Assembly: GCA_000708835.1 (NCBI GenBank)
Contig: DF237106.1
Span: 84,370-148,369, forward strand
Direction: 5' to 3'
Length of the DNA stretch: 64,000 nt
Source of the DNA: Klebsormidium nitens
Taxonomy: Eukaryota > Streptophyta > Klebsormidiophyceae > Klebsormidiales > Klebsormidiaceae
Positions 24,901 through 37,744 of this stretch are shown one piece after another. Each line of letters opens with the position of its first letter. Position 1 is the stretch's first letter. The translations under genes and the position numbers were made by a program. The notes under the pieces are model-generated. The model ran no database searches. It saw only the letters and a program-made list of their open reading frames with translations, and was not told the origin of the DNA.

Positions 24901-27900
24901 GAGCACTACCAAAACCTTCAAACCCCACGGGCGGCCTTCCAGCCGCCGCGGCAGAAGCTTCAGCCGCGTCGGGCGGCGAATCGCCAAGCCCCAAACCTTT
25001 ACGAAGAAGCGCCCAACTTCATCCGCAGACAGGCGAGAGCGGGCCCAGATGCGGACGACGGCTTTGAGAACCAGTTCGGCGCGTCCGTTGCGTACGCGCA
25101 AGAAGAAGACCGGTTCTACGGTCAAGAAGCAATCGTCGCAGCGGCGCGCGCGCGCGCCCTCGAACGGCACGCTCGCAATTGGGCCCTGTGGTACGATCCC
25201 GAAACAGACCGTCCAACGGGCCGCCAGAACGGATCTCGAACGAGCCCGGCAGGGAGGACCGCGGCGACGGAATGGGACGCGCGCGGGGGCGGACAGTCGC
25301 CGGGAGTGAGGGGGCCGCGCGCCTCTAGACCTGGCAGTCGCGGTATTTTTGCAGAGGACGATGTGCACATGAACGACAGGCTGCAGGAGGAGCAGTTTCG
25401 GGCAGCCGAGACAAATCAAAGTAAGTTTACTGCAAATTTAACCAAAGCACATTTCAGAAAGCGGGCAGAAGTAGTGGAGGGCGTAAATTGTTTTCCTTTG
25501 ACTTCCATAGAGCAAGAAATGGAGAGCTATACATCTGACTGATTGTGGGCGTTCGAAGGAGCTAGCTAGCTCGCTTGGTTCTTTTAGAGATATGCAGATT
25601 TCACGTGCCCTTTTGTGCACATTCCTCCGCATTAGTTCCCTTTTCCCTGCACCTGATTTATGTTATGGTCGAGTGGTGTGGCGGTTCTTTAATGTTTACT
25701 AAGAGCCTTCCGGCGCAAGGTAAAGGGCGATCTTTGCTATCGAACCGACAAGTTTCCATAGTTCCAACCTTATTACCTCAACGTCTCACGAGCGGCCAGA
25801 ACTAGACTTCTCTTTATTCTCAGTGTTTTATCGATTCGAGAGAATGATACTCGACTTCAACACGCTCTCGGCGAGTTGTTTACCTACCAGCAATTCTGTT
25901 AGGAGTCCCTCATCCTGTGCAGGGTGTCCCGTCGAGCGTTTTTCCGACCCTGCCTACGTCAGCAGAACAGCGACCACCGCGGAAGCGCTCCTCGGGCTCA
26001 GCCTCGACCTCCTCACGGAAGAAGGGCGGCCGCACGCGGCCGCGGCCGCGCTTAGCTTCGACCCCTACCAAACCCCGGGAAGTTACCCAAACTCAGGCGG
26101 CGCGGGAGGGGCGCAGGGGTTTGGAGGAGAGAGTCGGGGTTTGGAGGTTTGGCAAACGCGGCATGGGCTCGCGCCCGCATTCCAGTCCTTAGGCGGCGCG
26201 GCCGCGGACCGCGGCCTAGGGCGGCTTGAGATCGCGTTTTCGGAAGAGGCAAACGAGCGCGCGCGCGCTGTGCCGTGGTACCCGGGCGCCGCCGGCGAAG
26301 CGCTCGGCGGTCGGCCACGCGAGGAAGGCATGGTCCGCAGGGTGCAGAGAGTGGTCACACCGGTCCCAAACCCATTCCCACCACGGCAGGGGCCAATCAG
26401 GCCCACACCGAGCGTATTCACACCCGGTCGAGGCAACCAAACCCGCCCCCTTTCTCCGGAGTCCGAGTGGAGCCGAGGCGCCTTTCCATTGGATCTTCAG
26501 GGCGCATTAGCGGCCGCGGCCAGGTGGCTGCCCGAGGGCGCATTCCCACCGGAGCGCTTGGGAGGGACCTGGACTTCCACGCCGACGGTGTTAACACCCG
26601 CGGAAAGCTGGGCCGGGGGTTGGCTTAATCAGGAGGAGAGCGCATTCTCACCGGTCGTGAGCCAAGAGGGCAGCCACGAGTACGTGGGCTGGGGCCCTGG
26701 CCAACCGTGGGATGCCACGTGGCAAGCGCAGGTTAACGAGGGCCCCGTTTCGGAGGAAGACGAGCCGTTGATTTTGCGGTGCCGCTCGACTGATACTGGA
26801 TCGAAGCGGAAGCGGGACGCGCCTGCACATGAGAGGAGGACACGTGGCCGGCAGGGGAGCACGGGGGCATCCAAGCGGCGCGAAAGTAAAGAGAGAGATA
26901 AGCAGCAGGTTGAATGCGGGCACAATCAGCAAGAAGCAAGCAAGGGGGCGAAGAAAAAGCGGGAAAGAAAGGGGGGGGGCAGACAAGCAGTATCGTCGAA
27001 GAGGGGACGAACGGGCGCAGAATTTGGAAGCGCCGACGAGCCGCCGCTCGCGGACGGCGGCGCGCGCGACACAGAGAGCGCGCAGGGTTTGGAGGCTTTG
27101 CTCCAGTCAGAGGGGCCGTCCTTTCTTCCGCCGGACTTTCTGACAGACTTGGACGGCCTGGATGCAAATCTGGAGGTGAGACTGGGGCGAGTGATAATGG
27201 CGACTCCGGAAGTCGGATTGAATCTGCCCGTTGAAGAGGGGCGGCCGGAGAATGCGAGAGCGGCGGGGGGTGTGAAAAGGCGCAAGGCACCGAGGGGAGA
27301 ACATTCGGCGCAGGATACAAGGGGGTCCAGTCGGCAGAGAGAAACTAGGGGCGGGGATGGGAGGGCATTGGCGCCGGTAAGCTGTTTGCTTTGAAATCTT
27401 TGCTCTGCTCGTACTTCCACAACGATGAAAACAAATGATGCGCTTTGCTCATAGTTCCCGATTGTAGCAACTTTGTACGTCGGCATAGCATTGGGTTGAA
27501 ACTCTTCAATGCAAATGCTCTCGCACATCGGTGAAAGCCCGACCGCGCATACATGGCGCCCATTCCTTCTTCTCAAACCCGGAAACTTGAGTACCGCTTG
27601 ATTAAGATTGGCTCACGATGGCACTTTTGCGGCTTTGAATCATTCCCAAGTGTCTGAATTCCGGTGCTGCATTTCAAAGAGGACCGACTGGCCCTCCGTC
27701 GGTTTCTTGTTGTGGTGCTACGAGAGGAATTTTGCGGGCATAGCTTTAATTGCTATCTCATGGCAACATACCACATAGGCACTACACACCCAGACGTGCG
27801 GATCGTCTCTCTGGTTGTCAGTTCGACACCGGGACCCACGGAGCAATGAGCCATGCTTCAGATCTTATTGTAATAGATGATAAAGCGGTGAATAGCCTTG

Positions 27901-29910
27901 TCGCTACTTGTTTTAGAAGGATACATTCTTTCAGATCCTCTACCGCTTCGGCCAATGGTCGAAAAGGTCAACGGCCCAAATATCGCCACGTGTCCTTGTT
28001 GCAGGGGGTCTTAGCCGTACTGAACGCTTGGTTCCACGATCACTTCAAGAACCCGTACCCCACCGACGAGGAGAAAGCAGAGCTGGCCGCGCAATGCAAC
28101 CTCCAGGTCAAACAGGTGAGCACTGGTTGCTGACGGAAGCAGCTGACATAAGGAAGCGCCAACCAATCTCTATTCTTGAGAAGTTTGGCTGCCGCGCAAG
28201 TTCGAGGACCGCACCTTCTGAACCGAAGAAGAGCAGCTACAGCAAACCGCCTGCGCATGTTCAGGCAGTTGCGCGTTCGCAAAATGTCTCGCAACAAAGC
28301 GTCACCATCTCCGCTGTCTCTGCTTCCGGAGGGGTAGGGGAGTTGTTATGCGGACCTGTAAGGAAGAGTCTACCCTTGTTGCAGATCAACAACTGGTTCG
28401 GCAACAAGCGGATGCGCCTCAAGCGCACCATCATGCAGACGCTCGAGACGCGAGTCCCCCCCGGCGCTTCCGTTTCCGCGGCGGAACACCGTTCCGGCGC
28501 GCCCCCAACCCTGCCCCGTCCGACCCCACTGCCGACCCCGACCCCGGAACGCGGTGCGCAAAGTCCGCCGGCGGAAGCGCTAGAGCTTTCTCGCGTCAGA
28601 AGGGGAAGCGGGTCGCGGTCTTCTGGGAAGCGGACGAGGTGGGACGGCGACCGAAGTCCCATTAGACATGCGCTTCGGTCGCCGGAAAGCGGAGGTGATC
28701 CCGCGGCGTACAGCATGTTTGAGGCGCTGCTCGAGTCGGTACGGCTAGGGGATCTCGCGCAGGGGCGCCCGCAGGAGGCGCCGGAGGCGGTAGAGGGGCT
28801 GCACGACCCAACTGAGGCGCGGACCCCGACCGGTGACGAAGAACACTGGGCAGCAGCGGAGCGTTCTGGTCATGTTTCGGGTGTTTTCCGGCGGAATCTG
28901 ACAGCGGAAGCAGTGGCCATGAGAGACGCCGAGACGGAAACGGCGTGGGGTGGCTTCTCAGAAGCGGTTCCGGCGCTAGAGGAAGAAATGGAGACGGAAG
29001 CGGAACGGCGGGCTGAGGCGGACGGTGCGGTCGAGGTTCCGCCGCTGGACTGTCAGGACGGAGTTCCGTCTCAGGAGCGGAACGAAACGCTGCAGCGGAT
29101 GCAGTCTCAGAAGGAGGCGATGGAGCGAGCATACGAAAGCTGCTTTGGGGCCGCATCTGGCGGCTTGGAAGTTTCTGTGGTTGACGCTCCAACGTCCGAA
29201 GGTAAGGCGGAGAGACTGTAAGATGAGCGAGGCAACTTTGATCCAATGGCAATGCAGTTGCAATGAGCGTATGTTGTCATTATTGTGGCACAAGAGTTCA
29301 CGACAGCCAGTAATAACGTTGTAAGAGACAATCTCTGCTACTGAAGAGCAGCACATCTATTTGGACGAGAAGGTTTTCAAAGCATCTTTTGTGACCAAGT
29401 CAGCGGACGTTTGCTAAACACGACGGCCGCGACGCAATGCGAGCGAATCCGTGTTCGAGGAAACTCACACACGTCGGGTCGGAGGATTTTCCAGAAGCAA
29501 CCCGGGAGCTAACCCAAGAAATACGTCGAAACTCTGCAGCACCTGGGGCTTCCGCCGCTCCGCCTCCGCAATGTGATCCTCCGCTCGCCGCGGAAACGGA
29601 CACGCAAGAAGACCGTAACGAAGAGGCGGGCCCACAACATTCCACGAGCCCGGAACCTGGTGACACGTGGCACGAGGCCCCGCCAGGCGACGCCAGAGTT
29701 GCTGAGCCGGAAAGCGGCGCTGAGCCGAGGACACCAGAAGGCAGCGCGGGCTGTCCGCCAGAGGCGGAAGGAGCTATGGTGTCAAGAGAATCCCCGCAGA
29801 CAACGAGAAGTGCTCAAACCCCAGAAGAGCAGGGCATTACTGAAGCGAACGTGGCAACGCCTGCAGCGGAGAGAACGGTTTTCGAGTCCCTAGAGTCCTT
29901 CTTCCAGTAG
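21936..29910 (+). CDS. TALE homeodomain transcription factor, PBC/GSP1-like, 8 exons
   Basis: Predicted nuclear DNA-binding protein of about 1674 aa. Exons: 21936-22292, 22854-23741, 24168-24227, 24499-25420, 25923-27376, 28005-28115, 28385-29201, 29495-29910. All junction phases agree and the total is divisible by three. The homeodomain spans exons 6-7, residues about 1210-1280. It has the three-residue loop KNPYPTDEE and the recognition helix INNWFGNKRMRLKR. Gly at homeodomain position 50 (residue 1270) is typical of animal PBC/PBX; KNOX, BELL and MEIS have Ile there. A helical stretch at residues 141-159 (LDLVRILTRAKAATDHAM) loosely resembles the start of a PBC-A domain, which is tentative. 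The rest is long, Gly/Ala/Arg-rich and probably disordered, with basic runs near residues 1080-1150 and 1195-1215, and a doubled EGFGVSR at 23536-23577. Green algal GSP1-like TALE proteins are the likeliest relatives. Without the last intron the frame would stop at 29221. Confidence 0.82.
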
Positions 29911-31436
29911 AAGGGCGGTGTCTTAGAGTTTTGCTTGGCATTCAGACAGACGTAGAGAAGGTGATTCCTGTAGGAGAAGGATGTTCTGTGTAACGCTAGT
30001 GTGATTCTGGAGCAAAGATTGGACTGATCTTAGAGCACTACCAGCAGGCTCAATTTCAAGTTGCGGTCTTAGGCTGACCGGAGGACAATCAGAAATTAGT
30101 CACGTGCACCAGGCAGCGCGAGCGGCGCAGACACGGCAGCACACGCCAGTGATTGAATGTAGGGCTCGTAGGTCAGCGTGCTAGGGCTTTCGGGCTTTGG
30201 GGCTTTCGGGTATGCAAACCACTGACAGTAAATCAGTCTGGTGGAACTACTGTACGTACTTGTATGCTTGCGTTGCCAGCGCGCAGCAGCGGCGGATGCG
30301 TCCATGTGCCCAGCGTAAAGTAAAACATGCGCCGACTCTTTTGATAGCGCAGGGGGCGCTAACGTGCATTAAATGACTCAAGATGCTCAATCTGCATCAA
30401 TCATGTATTAGTATCTGTATCATAAAGTTGCACCGGGCATATATTTCTGTATCGTGCAGGCTTGTCGTCGCTGCCTCCGGCCGCGCGGCTGCTGACTCCG
30501 GATGTACGTGAGCATTTGGTGAATTTTGAATGCAGACGCGCTCAGCTTCGATCGTTGATCGTATTCTTGAATACGGCAGCGGAACTTAATGCGAACCGTC
30601 TTAAGCACGTGGCATAAATGTGCATGTGTGGGATATCAGCATATATGCCATAATGCGCAGGACTCTGATCGATGACTCGGCTGGCCGCAAATCTACGGCC
30701 GGTCTGCAATGTAGTCAATGGGTTCGGCTGTAAGGTACGACGTACACATGCTGCTCAAGATTTACACCATATAGGCGCGCCTGGCCCGTCCTTTGGCGAA
30801 TTCGTGCAAAGTCATTTGATTTGTGAGTACGTTCCTTGCGTCCGACATTAAACGTCGTGGTATGTTGCTAACTCCTCCGCACAGCCGGCGCATGGGGCCA
30901 TACGGCTGCGACAGTGCCACATGATTATGAATGGCTCTTTTCAATACAAGCGCCGATCAATCGGACTCTACATGCTATCCATTCGAAAAGCAGCCTCAGT
31001 TCGTATCCAGCCAGAGCCTCTCGAGGATCGGAGGCTGGTCGGTCAATCGCGCTGGCCGCGGGCGACCTGGCCCAGCCGCCGCCAAGGTTTCAAGTCTACA
31101 TTCAATAAATTACGAACTTCCATGATAGTGTGATCTCCTCGTAAGCTAGTGGCCACCGGCTTGCAACATTCGTACATATGCAAACAAGCCACAATCAGCA
31201 ATCTGAGACACGGCAATGTTGACCCATCCAATTGACCCTGTGCTTCGACTCAGTGAATCTGCAGTAGCTAGCGGTGAACCTTGAGCGGTAGACCTTCAAA
31301 TTTAGCCATGCGCAGAAAGCTCGGATGAGCACAGCGCCCTTTCCAAAATGACGCTACCTACCTTGGACAAATAGGTTCAACATTGCCCGATCGCTACAGA
31401 GGCTGCTGCAGACAGTCTCCCCTTGGAACAAAAAGT
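29911..31436. other. Convergent intergenic region, TALE and MENG
   Basis: The two flanking genes converge here, so the region should contain both 3' UTRs. No exon, RNA gene or clear transposon was recognised on either strand; open frames are 60-70 codons at most and lack motifs. The stretch near 30420-30720 is rich in CG and GCATGC-like words, in the same style as 42100-43300, but no shared repeat could be defined by eye. Confidence 0.55.
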
Positions 31437-34400
31437 TCACTTTTGAGCGACCAGAACGCCCATGAGCCCATTTGCAATCTCATAGTGGGTAGCCTTCTTG
31501 AAGCCCGCCACCTTCGCCATGCGAATCTGCTCCCGACCTGCACAGATCCAGCCGAAATGAACGCTATTAGCATTCTTGAAGAGGGCCCCAAGATCTTGCA
31601 ACTGTATTTCGTTCAGTATGCCGTTGTCGATGCGCCTCCGTTCAGTGGCGGCCGACCATTTTCGGTCTTTCAAAACGAGTGGATTCCTAACGGAGAAGCC
31701 AGACTGAGGATAAGGGGAGCAGATCTTAGAGAGCCGGTGACCTTATAACAATCTCGCTACACCACTGCCGTATTGGGAGTGCCACTTTGAGGTGTCAATA
31801 TCCTGCCAGCAAACACTCGGTTTGGAATGTAGTCTTACATTCAAGTGGAAAATGCTGCGTTCGAACACGGATACACAGACACACGCATGTTTCACCCTTA
31901 TGCGCAAACATTCAGACTGGAACGCGTACTGAAACCCAGACTGACTTTGCGGCATTCGAACACGGAAAACTTCAAACACAAACGTTTCATCTTAATGCGC
32001 AACGTTCGGACTGGAACGCGCCACTACTCAGATCGATATTGCTGCAATCACACACGAAACATTACAAACACAGATTTTTTACCCTATTGCACAGTCGTAC
32101 CTCTTGGGAAGCGCTCAATGCTAGGTCGGAGGTACTCGTACTGCTCCTCCACCTGGAACTGGCGGGCGACCGGGACCACCACGTTATCCAATAACCAGCC
32201 CTGGTTGAGGAGGGTAAAAGAGGGGGGTTAAGGAGGTGGTTGAGATAAGCACGGGCTGGCGGCGCAAATGGACGTGTCGAAAGGTGAGGCTCCCAATGGG
32301 CGAGTGCCCCCGAGCAATCTACTCTAAGTGACTGACACTTCTGCTCTAAGTGAAAACCGATTGGACACTGAACTCCAACGCGAAGCCCCACCTCGACTAC
32401 AGATAAGCGTAGCATGGTCACATCTGCGCCCCGGGAAAAACTCAGTAGTTGCCCTCTTCGATTCCACGGTACCGGGAATGCCTTCCCGGTCACATCTGCC
32501 ATGTCTCGGAAGTTCGGTACCGAGGACAGGAACACTTTTCGTTTCCGTGACATCCGAGTGATGAGTTGCCAGCCTGCTTCAAGAGGTCAGCTTCGTACGG
32601 CTTCGTTGGCAATGCTTCACAAACATTCAAGCAAACGCAAGCTTCAGGTATCGGTGGTGGTAACATGAAGCTTTCCGCTAAAACGGAATCCTTGAGCAGA
32701 TTTGGAATTTCGAGCTTGCTTTTCGTTAAAAAGGTTGATTTATGCTAGGCCAGTCCCAGAACAATCCACTCGAACTGGGCTGATAAGCAAGGCGTGAACT
32801 TAGGTTGAGCTGATACAATCGGCTAAAAGTGATTCTTTGAGATCTGAGAAAAGGTAACTGATTTTAGAACAAGAAGCGGCCAGAGACAGACTTTAAGTTT
32901 TGCAAAAACGCGAGGCCTGAAAGAGCTGCAGAAAGGTGTAAGAGAAGAATCTCAAAGCGAAGTCGTTGGAAAAAGGAGCGTCAGGATCGCTCACCTGAAG
33001 CTCACCAATTACTGTACCACTAGCGTTGTTGAAGTCTAGAATGGCGACACTTGCGCCTGCACAGAGGAACATAAACGAGTACGTCCGTCAGTGCTTTCTT
33101 GCTTTGCTTAAACGAGGGGGGCGCATCAGCCACAAAACATCGATCTACCTATTGCATACGCTCCAGCCAACTTGCCAAGCAAAAGAGGTCTATCTCTCGC
33201 TTCAAACTTGCTTGGATAATTTCTGTCTTTTAATTTTCAGGAGCAACAGGAGATGCCTTTTAAGGCCAAGACAAGCCTTTGAGGTTGTTCGATATTCAGC
33301 GACTGGTTTAGGTTGTTGGCAAAGAGTTGAGCAGGAAAAACGCCGAAGTCCGTCAAGGAGACCTTCGAAGGACGAAGCCACCTCCGTCAGAGTCTAGTAA
33401 GTAATAATCTGGGAGACTAAGCCTTTTTCTAGGGCAGGGATCAAGTTCGCCATGAGAGAGGGCGATTGCTGCACGAAGCGCTGCATTGACGCGGCCTCTA
33501 CCATTAAAAATCCCAACTTACATTCCTTTCTGCGAGAAACTTTTCGAAGATCACGGCGACGGCTTCAGGAAAAGGTGACAGCTTCTTATGAGGTTCATCT
33601 GAAGGGGAAGTCAAACCTCTTACCTGGTTTTAAGACACGGTGGATCTCCCGCAGGCTGCGGGGGATGTCAGTAACGTTCCGGAGGCCGTACCCCATCGTA
33701 GCTGCGTCGAAGGCATTCGAATCGAACGGCAGTGAGAGGGCGTCGCCTTCAATCCACCTGGACAGGGGGCCGCTTATTTAGTCAAGACTTTGGTCTTATT
33801 CGGATCCAAGCCGTCCTTGGTTATCTTGTCAAAGACTAAGAGGGCGTCACCTTCATCCACCTGGACAGGGGAGCGCTTATCAAGTCACGGCCACCGCTTC
33901 TTGTTGGAAATTCGTCGTCCTCATTTGGCTTCTCTGGTCTGACATTTGGGCGCTCGAAAGGTTTGGCTTGTTGAGCCAACTTCGGCGGTCGCAGAGTGAA
34001 AAGTTGGACAGCGTCTTAAATGCCTCAATGTTCCGCGAGCTCCTAACCCGAAGCGTCATACTGTATATATACGATTACAATCATGCATGAAAAAGGCGAC
34101 GTCCTCGAAGAGAGAAAACTGTGCGAAAATGAGCCCCATAAGTTCGAATTCTGAGTATCGATCGGGTAGTCTGGAATCCAGCGTGGCAATACGAGCCAAG
34201 TCAACCGCTCGAGCAAGGGATGCTGGCGGATGCAAGCTGGCGGATGAGAAGCCAGAACGCTTCAGCGCAAAGGAGCTCACTTCATTCTGAGTTTCGACGC
34301 GGTATACGAAGCATCTTGCCTCGCTGCCGCCACCCCCAACTGCTCCGACGAGAAGTCGAGGCCAGTGACCTGTGGATAGAGGTTTTTTTGGTGTTCGGCT

Positions 34401-36522
34401 TCTGAAGTCAGGGCGCTGATGACAATACGTGAAGGCTTTCGAAACACGTCAAGAAGTGTGCAAAAGCAACAGCGTACTGCTGATAATCGGCGATGGCGGC
34501 GGCGCTCTTCAAATTTTCTAGGGCGGGGTAACTGACCGACTTCGAGATGGTTAATCTTTACAAAGCATTTGACATTTAGACGGAGGGAGATCCCAGCTTC
34601 GCAAAACTCGTTGTCAAGAACTTTCACATCGAGGTCCAGAGAGCGGGTTGGAAAGTTGCGAGTCCCCAGCTGAGGCCTGCTGTGTCGAGGCATCCCTTTG
34701 TGGTCAGCGGTCAAGAACTGAGAGCCTTGAAAATACGCAGTTTGCATAGGCCGTCATAACGATGTGTAGGTGGTTGGCTACAGGAACAACTTCCCCGCAA
34801 ATCCTCGACGTGCTCTTTGCAGTATTAAAACTGAAAGATAAGCGGCCGCGTACATCGGAAATTCTTTCACCTTTCGATTTTTCATCTGTCATAACTAGAT
34901 GGAGAAGACACGCTACGAGTCCTGCCAGTGTGCCTTCTGATCTCAATACCCCATTAGAAAAGCCCGAGATTCTGAGACCGACAAACCAGATATTTAGAGG
35001 ATTAGAAGCACTAAAGTAAGAACCTTGAAAAGTTGGACACTCACCTGGCCCTCAGGTCCTACAGTCTCTGCTAACAGGAAGGCGACATCCCCACTGCCGC
35101 AACAAATGTCTAGAACGTTGTCGCCCTTGGCTGCTCTGCTCATGCACAAAGACAGGTACTTTTCTCGTTGATTGGCGAACAGCGAAGGGAGCGGCAAAAC
35201 CCGATCCGGCAGGTCGGGTGTTCCTAAGGAGGCCGCTCATCGGACATTTCTTCGGACGTGGCCCTAAAACCTTTGGACGCGGCCTAAGACTCTTGGATGC
35301 GATCCGAAAATATTGTTTTGACATCCGGACTGTGGCCCGACGGCTGTCTCTGAATCAAAAGGCCGTTCATCTTTCTTATGCCTGCCCTAGTCTTTGCTTC
35401 AAGCTCCTTGCAACCCAAAGCTCTACTTCGGTCTGACGACAATCATACCCAAGAGCACAGCTTTGCCGAATCCAGAAGGAGAAACCTCCCGATTTTCGGT
35501 TCCCTTCCGCCTCCCTGCCCCGCATTTGCGGAAAAGGATGCGCGATAACACTAGTGGCTACGAGAAGCCCGCTCCAGGAGAACGTGTAACTCTTGACTGC
35601 GCATTCCAGAAGCCCAGAAAGTGCAGACTTTTATGAATCCACGTTGACCAGATTGTTCTGTCCAGAAGAGCCAAGTATCAAAAAAAGGGTTACCTGCTCC
35701 ACTTGACTGCCATGCGCTTCCATATCCGGTGTTGCCCCAGGGAGAGCCAGTCGTTCAACTGCAGCTAACACAGCGACGCGCTTTGAGCGAGCATGAGAGA
35801 TATGAAAGTCTGGTGGTCAATTCAGGCAAACCTTCGTCACATTGACGACTGCCATGCGAAGGGCCTCAATGGCGACTGCAGCGATGGGAAATTAGAAAAA
35901 ATCATCTGACTTCTTATGTGAACTGGGTGTTCATCTCTGCACGAACAGATCTCTCCGATTTCGATCAAAGCGTACAGAGCCCTGCAAGGTGTATATACCC
36001 ACCTATGATACAAGATCAAATACTTGCCGTCAAAGGGATACCCTGTCCTGCTTTTAAAGCCTTTCTCCAGGGGGAACTTCTGGAGCCCGGAACAATGCAT
36101 TCTGACATTTCTCAAAGCAGCCACATAGATTCAAGAACTTTGCTGGAAAGCTGTGATGAAGGCCAGAGCCATTCCAAAGGTACACAATAAATCGTACATC
36201 TTACCATGCAAACGTCCGCAACAGGGCAGAAACCTTCCTAGCATAAAATACTCCTGTCCATAACACACACCTGATCATACATGGGGGCAATTTGATTGAA
36301 CAGCTTTTGCCGCTTCTGAGACTCTGCCTCCTCTGATGACTCAACAGAGACACCACTATAGGCTGCTCTCCCGTTACTTCCTCTGCGCTCCTCCTCATCC
36401 ACAGCAGTCAGCGGGGCAGCGCTGCTGGCATCGCCGCTGACATCATCTCTGTATGATGCACTGACAGGTGGCAGCAGGTGGCGCCGAGTGGTTTTCCTGG
36501 TTTCACTAAGTGGACCTGCCAT
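31437..36522 (-). CDS. MENG: Demethylphylloquinone methyltransferase, plastid (MENG), 8 exons
   Basis: This SAM-dependent UbiE/MenG-family enzyme methylates 2-phytyl-1,4-naphthoquinone, a late step of phylloquinone (vitamin K1) synthesis for photosystem I. Exons 5'->3': 36271-36522, 35694-35758, 35045-35135, 34281-34369, 33624-33757, 32995-33056, 32101-32200, 31437-31537. Phases agree throughout, giving 297 aa. Family blocks: KLFNQIAPMYD, LSLGQHRIWKRMAVKW, the SAM motif VLDICCGSGDVAFLLAE, VTGLDFSSEQLGVAAARQ, WIEGDALSLPFD, MGYGLRN, REIHRVLKPG, ILDFNN and the terminal HYEIANGLMGVLVAQK. About 70 residues precede the catalytic domain, including an S/R-rich start (MAGPLSETRKTTRRH), consistent with a chloroplast transit peptide. 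The start at 36522 is the only ATG that keeps frame. The close block-by-block similarity is to plant MENG rather than to mitochondrial COQ5. Confidence 0.93.
31853..32020. repeat. Imperfect direct repeat in the last MENG intron
   Basis: Two related copies of about 75 bp start near 31853 and 31948. Both contain TTCGAACACGGA, an ACG(C/T)ATGTTTCA-like or ACAAACGTTTCAT-like phrase, ATGCGCAA and GGACTGGAACGCG-like text. They lie inside the intron at 31538-32100. This is a local tandem duplication with substantial divergence. Confidence 0.65.
33735..33887. repeat. Duplicated 3' splice site and exon edge in MENG
   Basis: About 50 bp at 33735-33786 spans the 5' end of MENG exon 5 and its acceptor. 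A diverged copy lies at 33839-33887 in the upstream intron. The copy keeps a CTGTCCAG acceptor and about 25 exon-like bases but has a one-base deletion, so it would shift frame if used. It is therefore a potential decoy 3' splice site. Confidence 0.75.
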
Positions 36523-37744
36523 CAGAATTGACAAGCATGAGTATGCGGAACACTTACAATCAACCGTGGAGGCTCTGTTTGATGCAATTGTCGGAGCTTC
36601 TTAGCCAGGCTTGCTGCCCTTGGGATTTGAAGCTGAGCGCAAGCCATGCGGTTGTTGAGGACGATTTGAGAGATTAAGAGCAGATTTATCTCATGACGGG
36701 GCGATGCTTTGCAAGTGGTTGAATGTTTAGGTGGTGTGCAATGTAAGAACACAATGTCAAAATTGACTAAGGAGGAATGTGGATGGGATTTTTGAGTGGA
36801 CTTTGAGCACCACCACCTTTCTAGCCTTTTCAAATTCCCAAAGAAGCACCGAACATCATTCTGACCAAAACCAATTGCTTTCGATCATTCCCAAGCCCCC
36901 AATCTTGTTCGATTGCTGGCATTTCATGCAATGTGGCAAGCAGTCGCACGCAGTGCCATTTGCTGGCCAATACATGTAAAGTCCCCCCCTGCAGTTTGGG
37001 AACAGCATTCCACTCACGGTGTCTTTGCTCCATCTCAAGGGCTCCGATACGCAAGACCCGCCTCCTCCTTCCAACATTCACAACCCTTGTCGGCAATTCC
37101 TTCCCTACCACTTCATTGTACCCTGCCCTCTGACAAGAAGCATGAAGCTGCGCCGAGGAAGTCAAGCGGAAGCAAACAGAGGTACCCGCCATCTGGAACG
37201 TCTTCTGACAACGCAATCAAAGCGGTGCTGAAGCGCCCTAACAGTAGTAACTGGCTCACAATTGATAATATTGACAATTGTCAATTGGGACTTTCGATCA
37301 TGAGTTCAATATGTGATTCTCTTTTCCCCACCAGAATTCGGGTAGGTAATACAGAACAAAGTTGAGCTCATCTGGGCTTGGTTAGATTAGTATTAAACCT
37401 ACCGAGTCTCGTGCCATTTGGCAATCAGGGCAGCAACCTTGACCGGTCCTCAAACCCGGACAGAAACCGACGCTAACCTGGCCTCTTGACCTGCTTCCAT
37501 GGAAATTAGGGTTCCGAGTCCCCTCTTCACTGAAGTCATTCCTCCTTGAACTTGAAGATCAATGCTTGTTCTTCCAATCACAGCAGGTAAATCTTTCCCA
37601 TTCCTCAACACATCAGGTTGTGTTGAGGTGCCTGTTTGGAAAACTCGAAGCATCGCCATCCAGTGAGAAGTCACTTCCTTCCCTCTTAAATCAGCTTGAA
37701 AGTTTGCAAAGTCGCTGCGTGCGGCTCCCTGATCGGATGCAAGC
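36523..37744. other. Divergent intergenic region, MENG and kinase
   Basis: About 1.2 kb between divergent start codons, expected to hold both promoters. No additional exon could be fitted. An open frame at 36558-36647 on the minus strand followed by GTAAGT looks like a transit-peptide exon, but its phase does not fit MENG. A perfect 16-bp palindrome ATTGACAATTGTCAAT lies at 37270-37285 and could be a dimeric protein-binding site; that is speculation. Confidence 0.5.

Noticed and set aside
26629-27320. Minus-strand open frames of 98-216 codons opposite TALE exon 5
   Set aside because: Shadows of GC-rich Arg/Gly/Ala coding sequence of the TALE gene.
27935-28004. Alternative acceptor TTTCAG at 27934 for the TALE homeobox exon
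   Set aside because: It would shift frame relative to exon 5, whereas CTTGTTGCAG at 28004 joins in phase.
36558-36647. Possible transit-peptide first exon for MENG (MACAQLQIPRAASLAKK...) ending in GTAAGT
   Set aside because: Attractive sequence, but it ends in phase 0 while the following acceptor needs phase 1, and joining them gives stops. The in-frame ATG at 36522 was preferred; a 5' UTR role remains possible.
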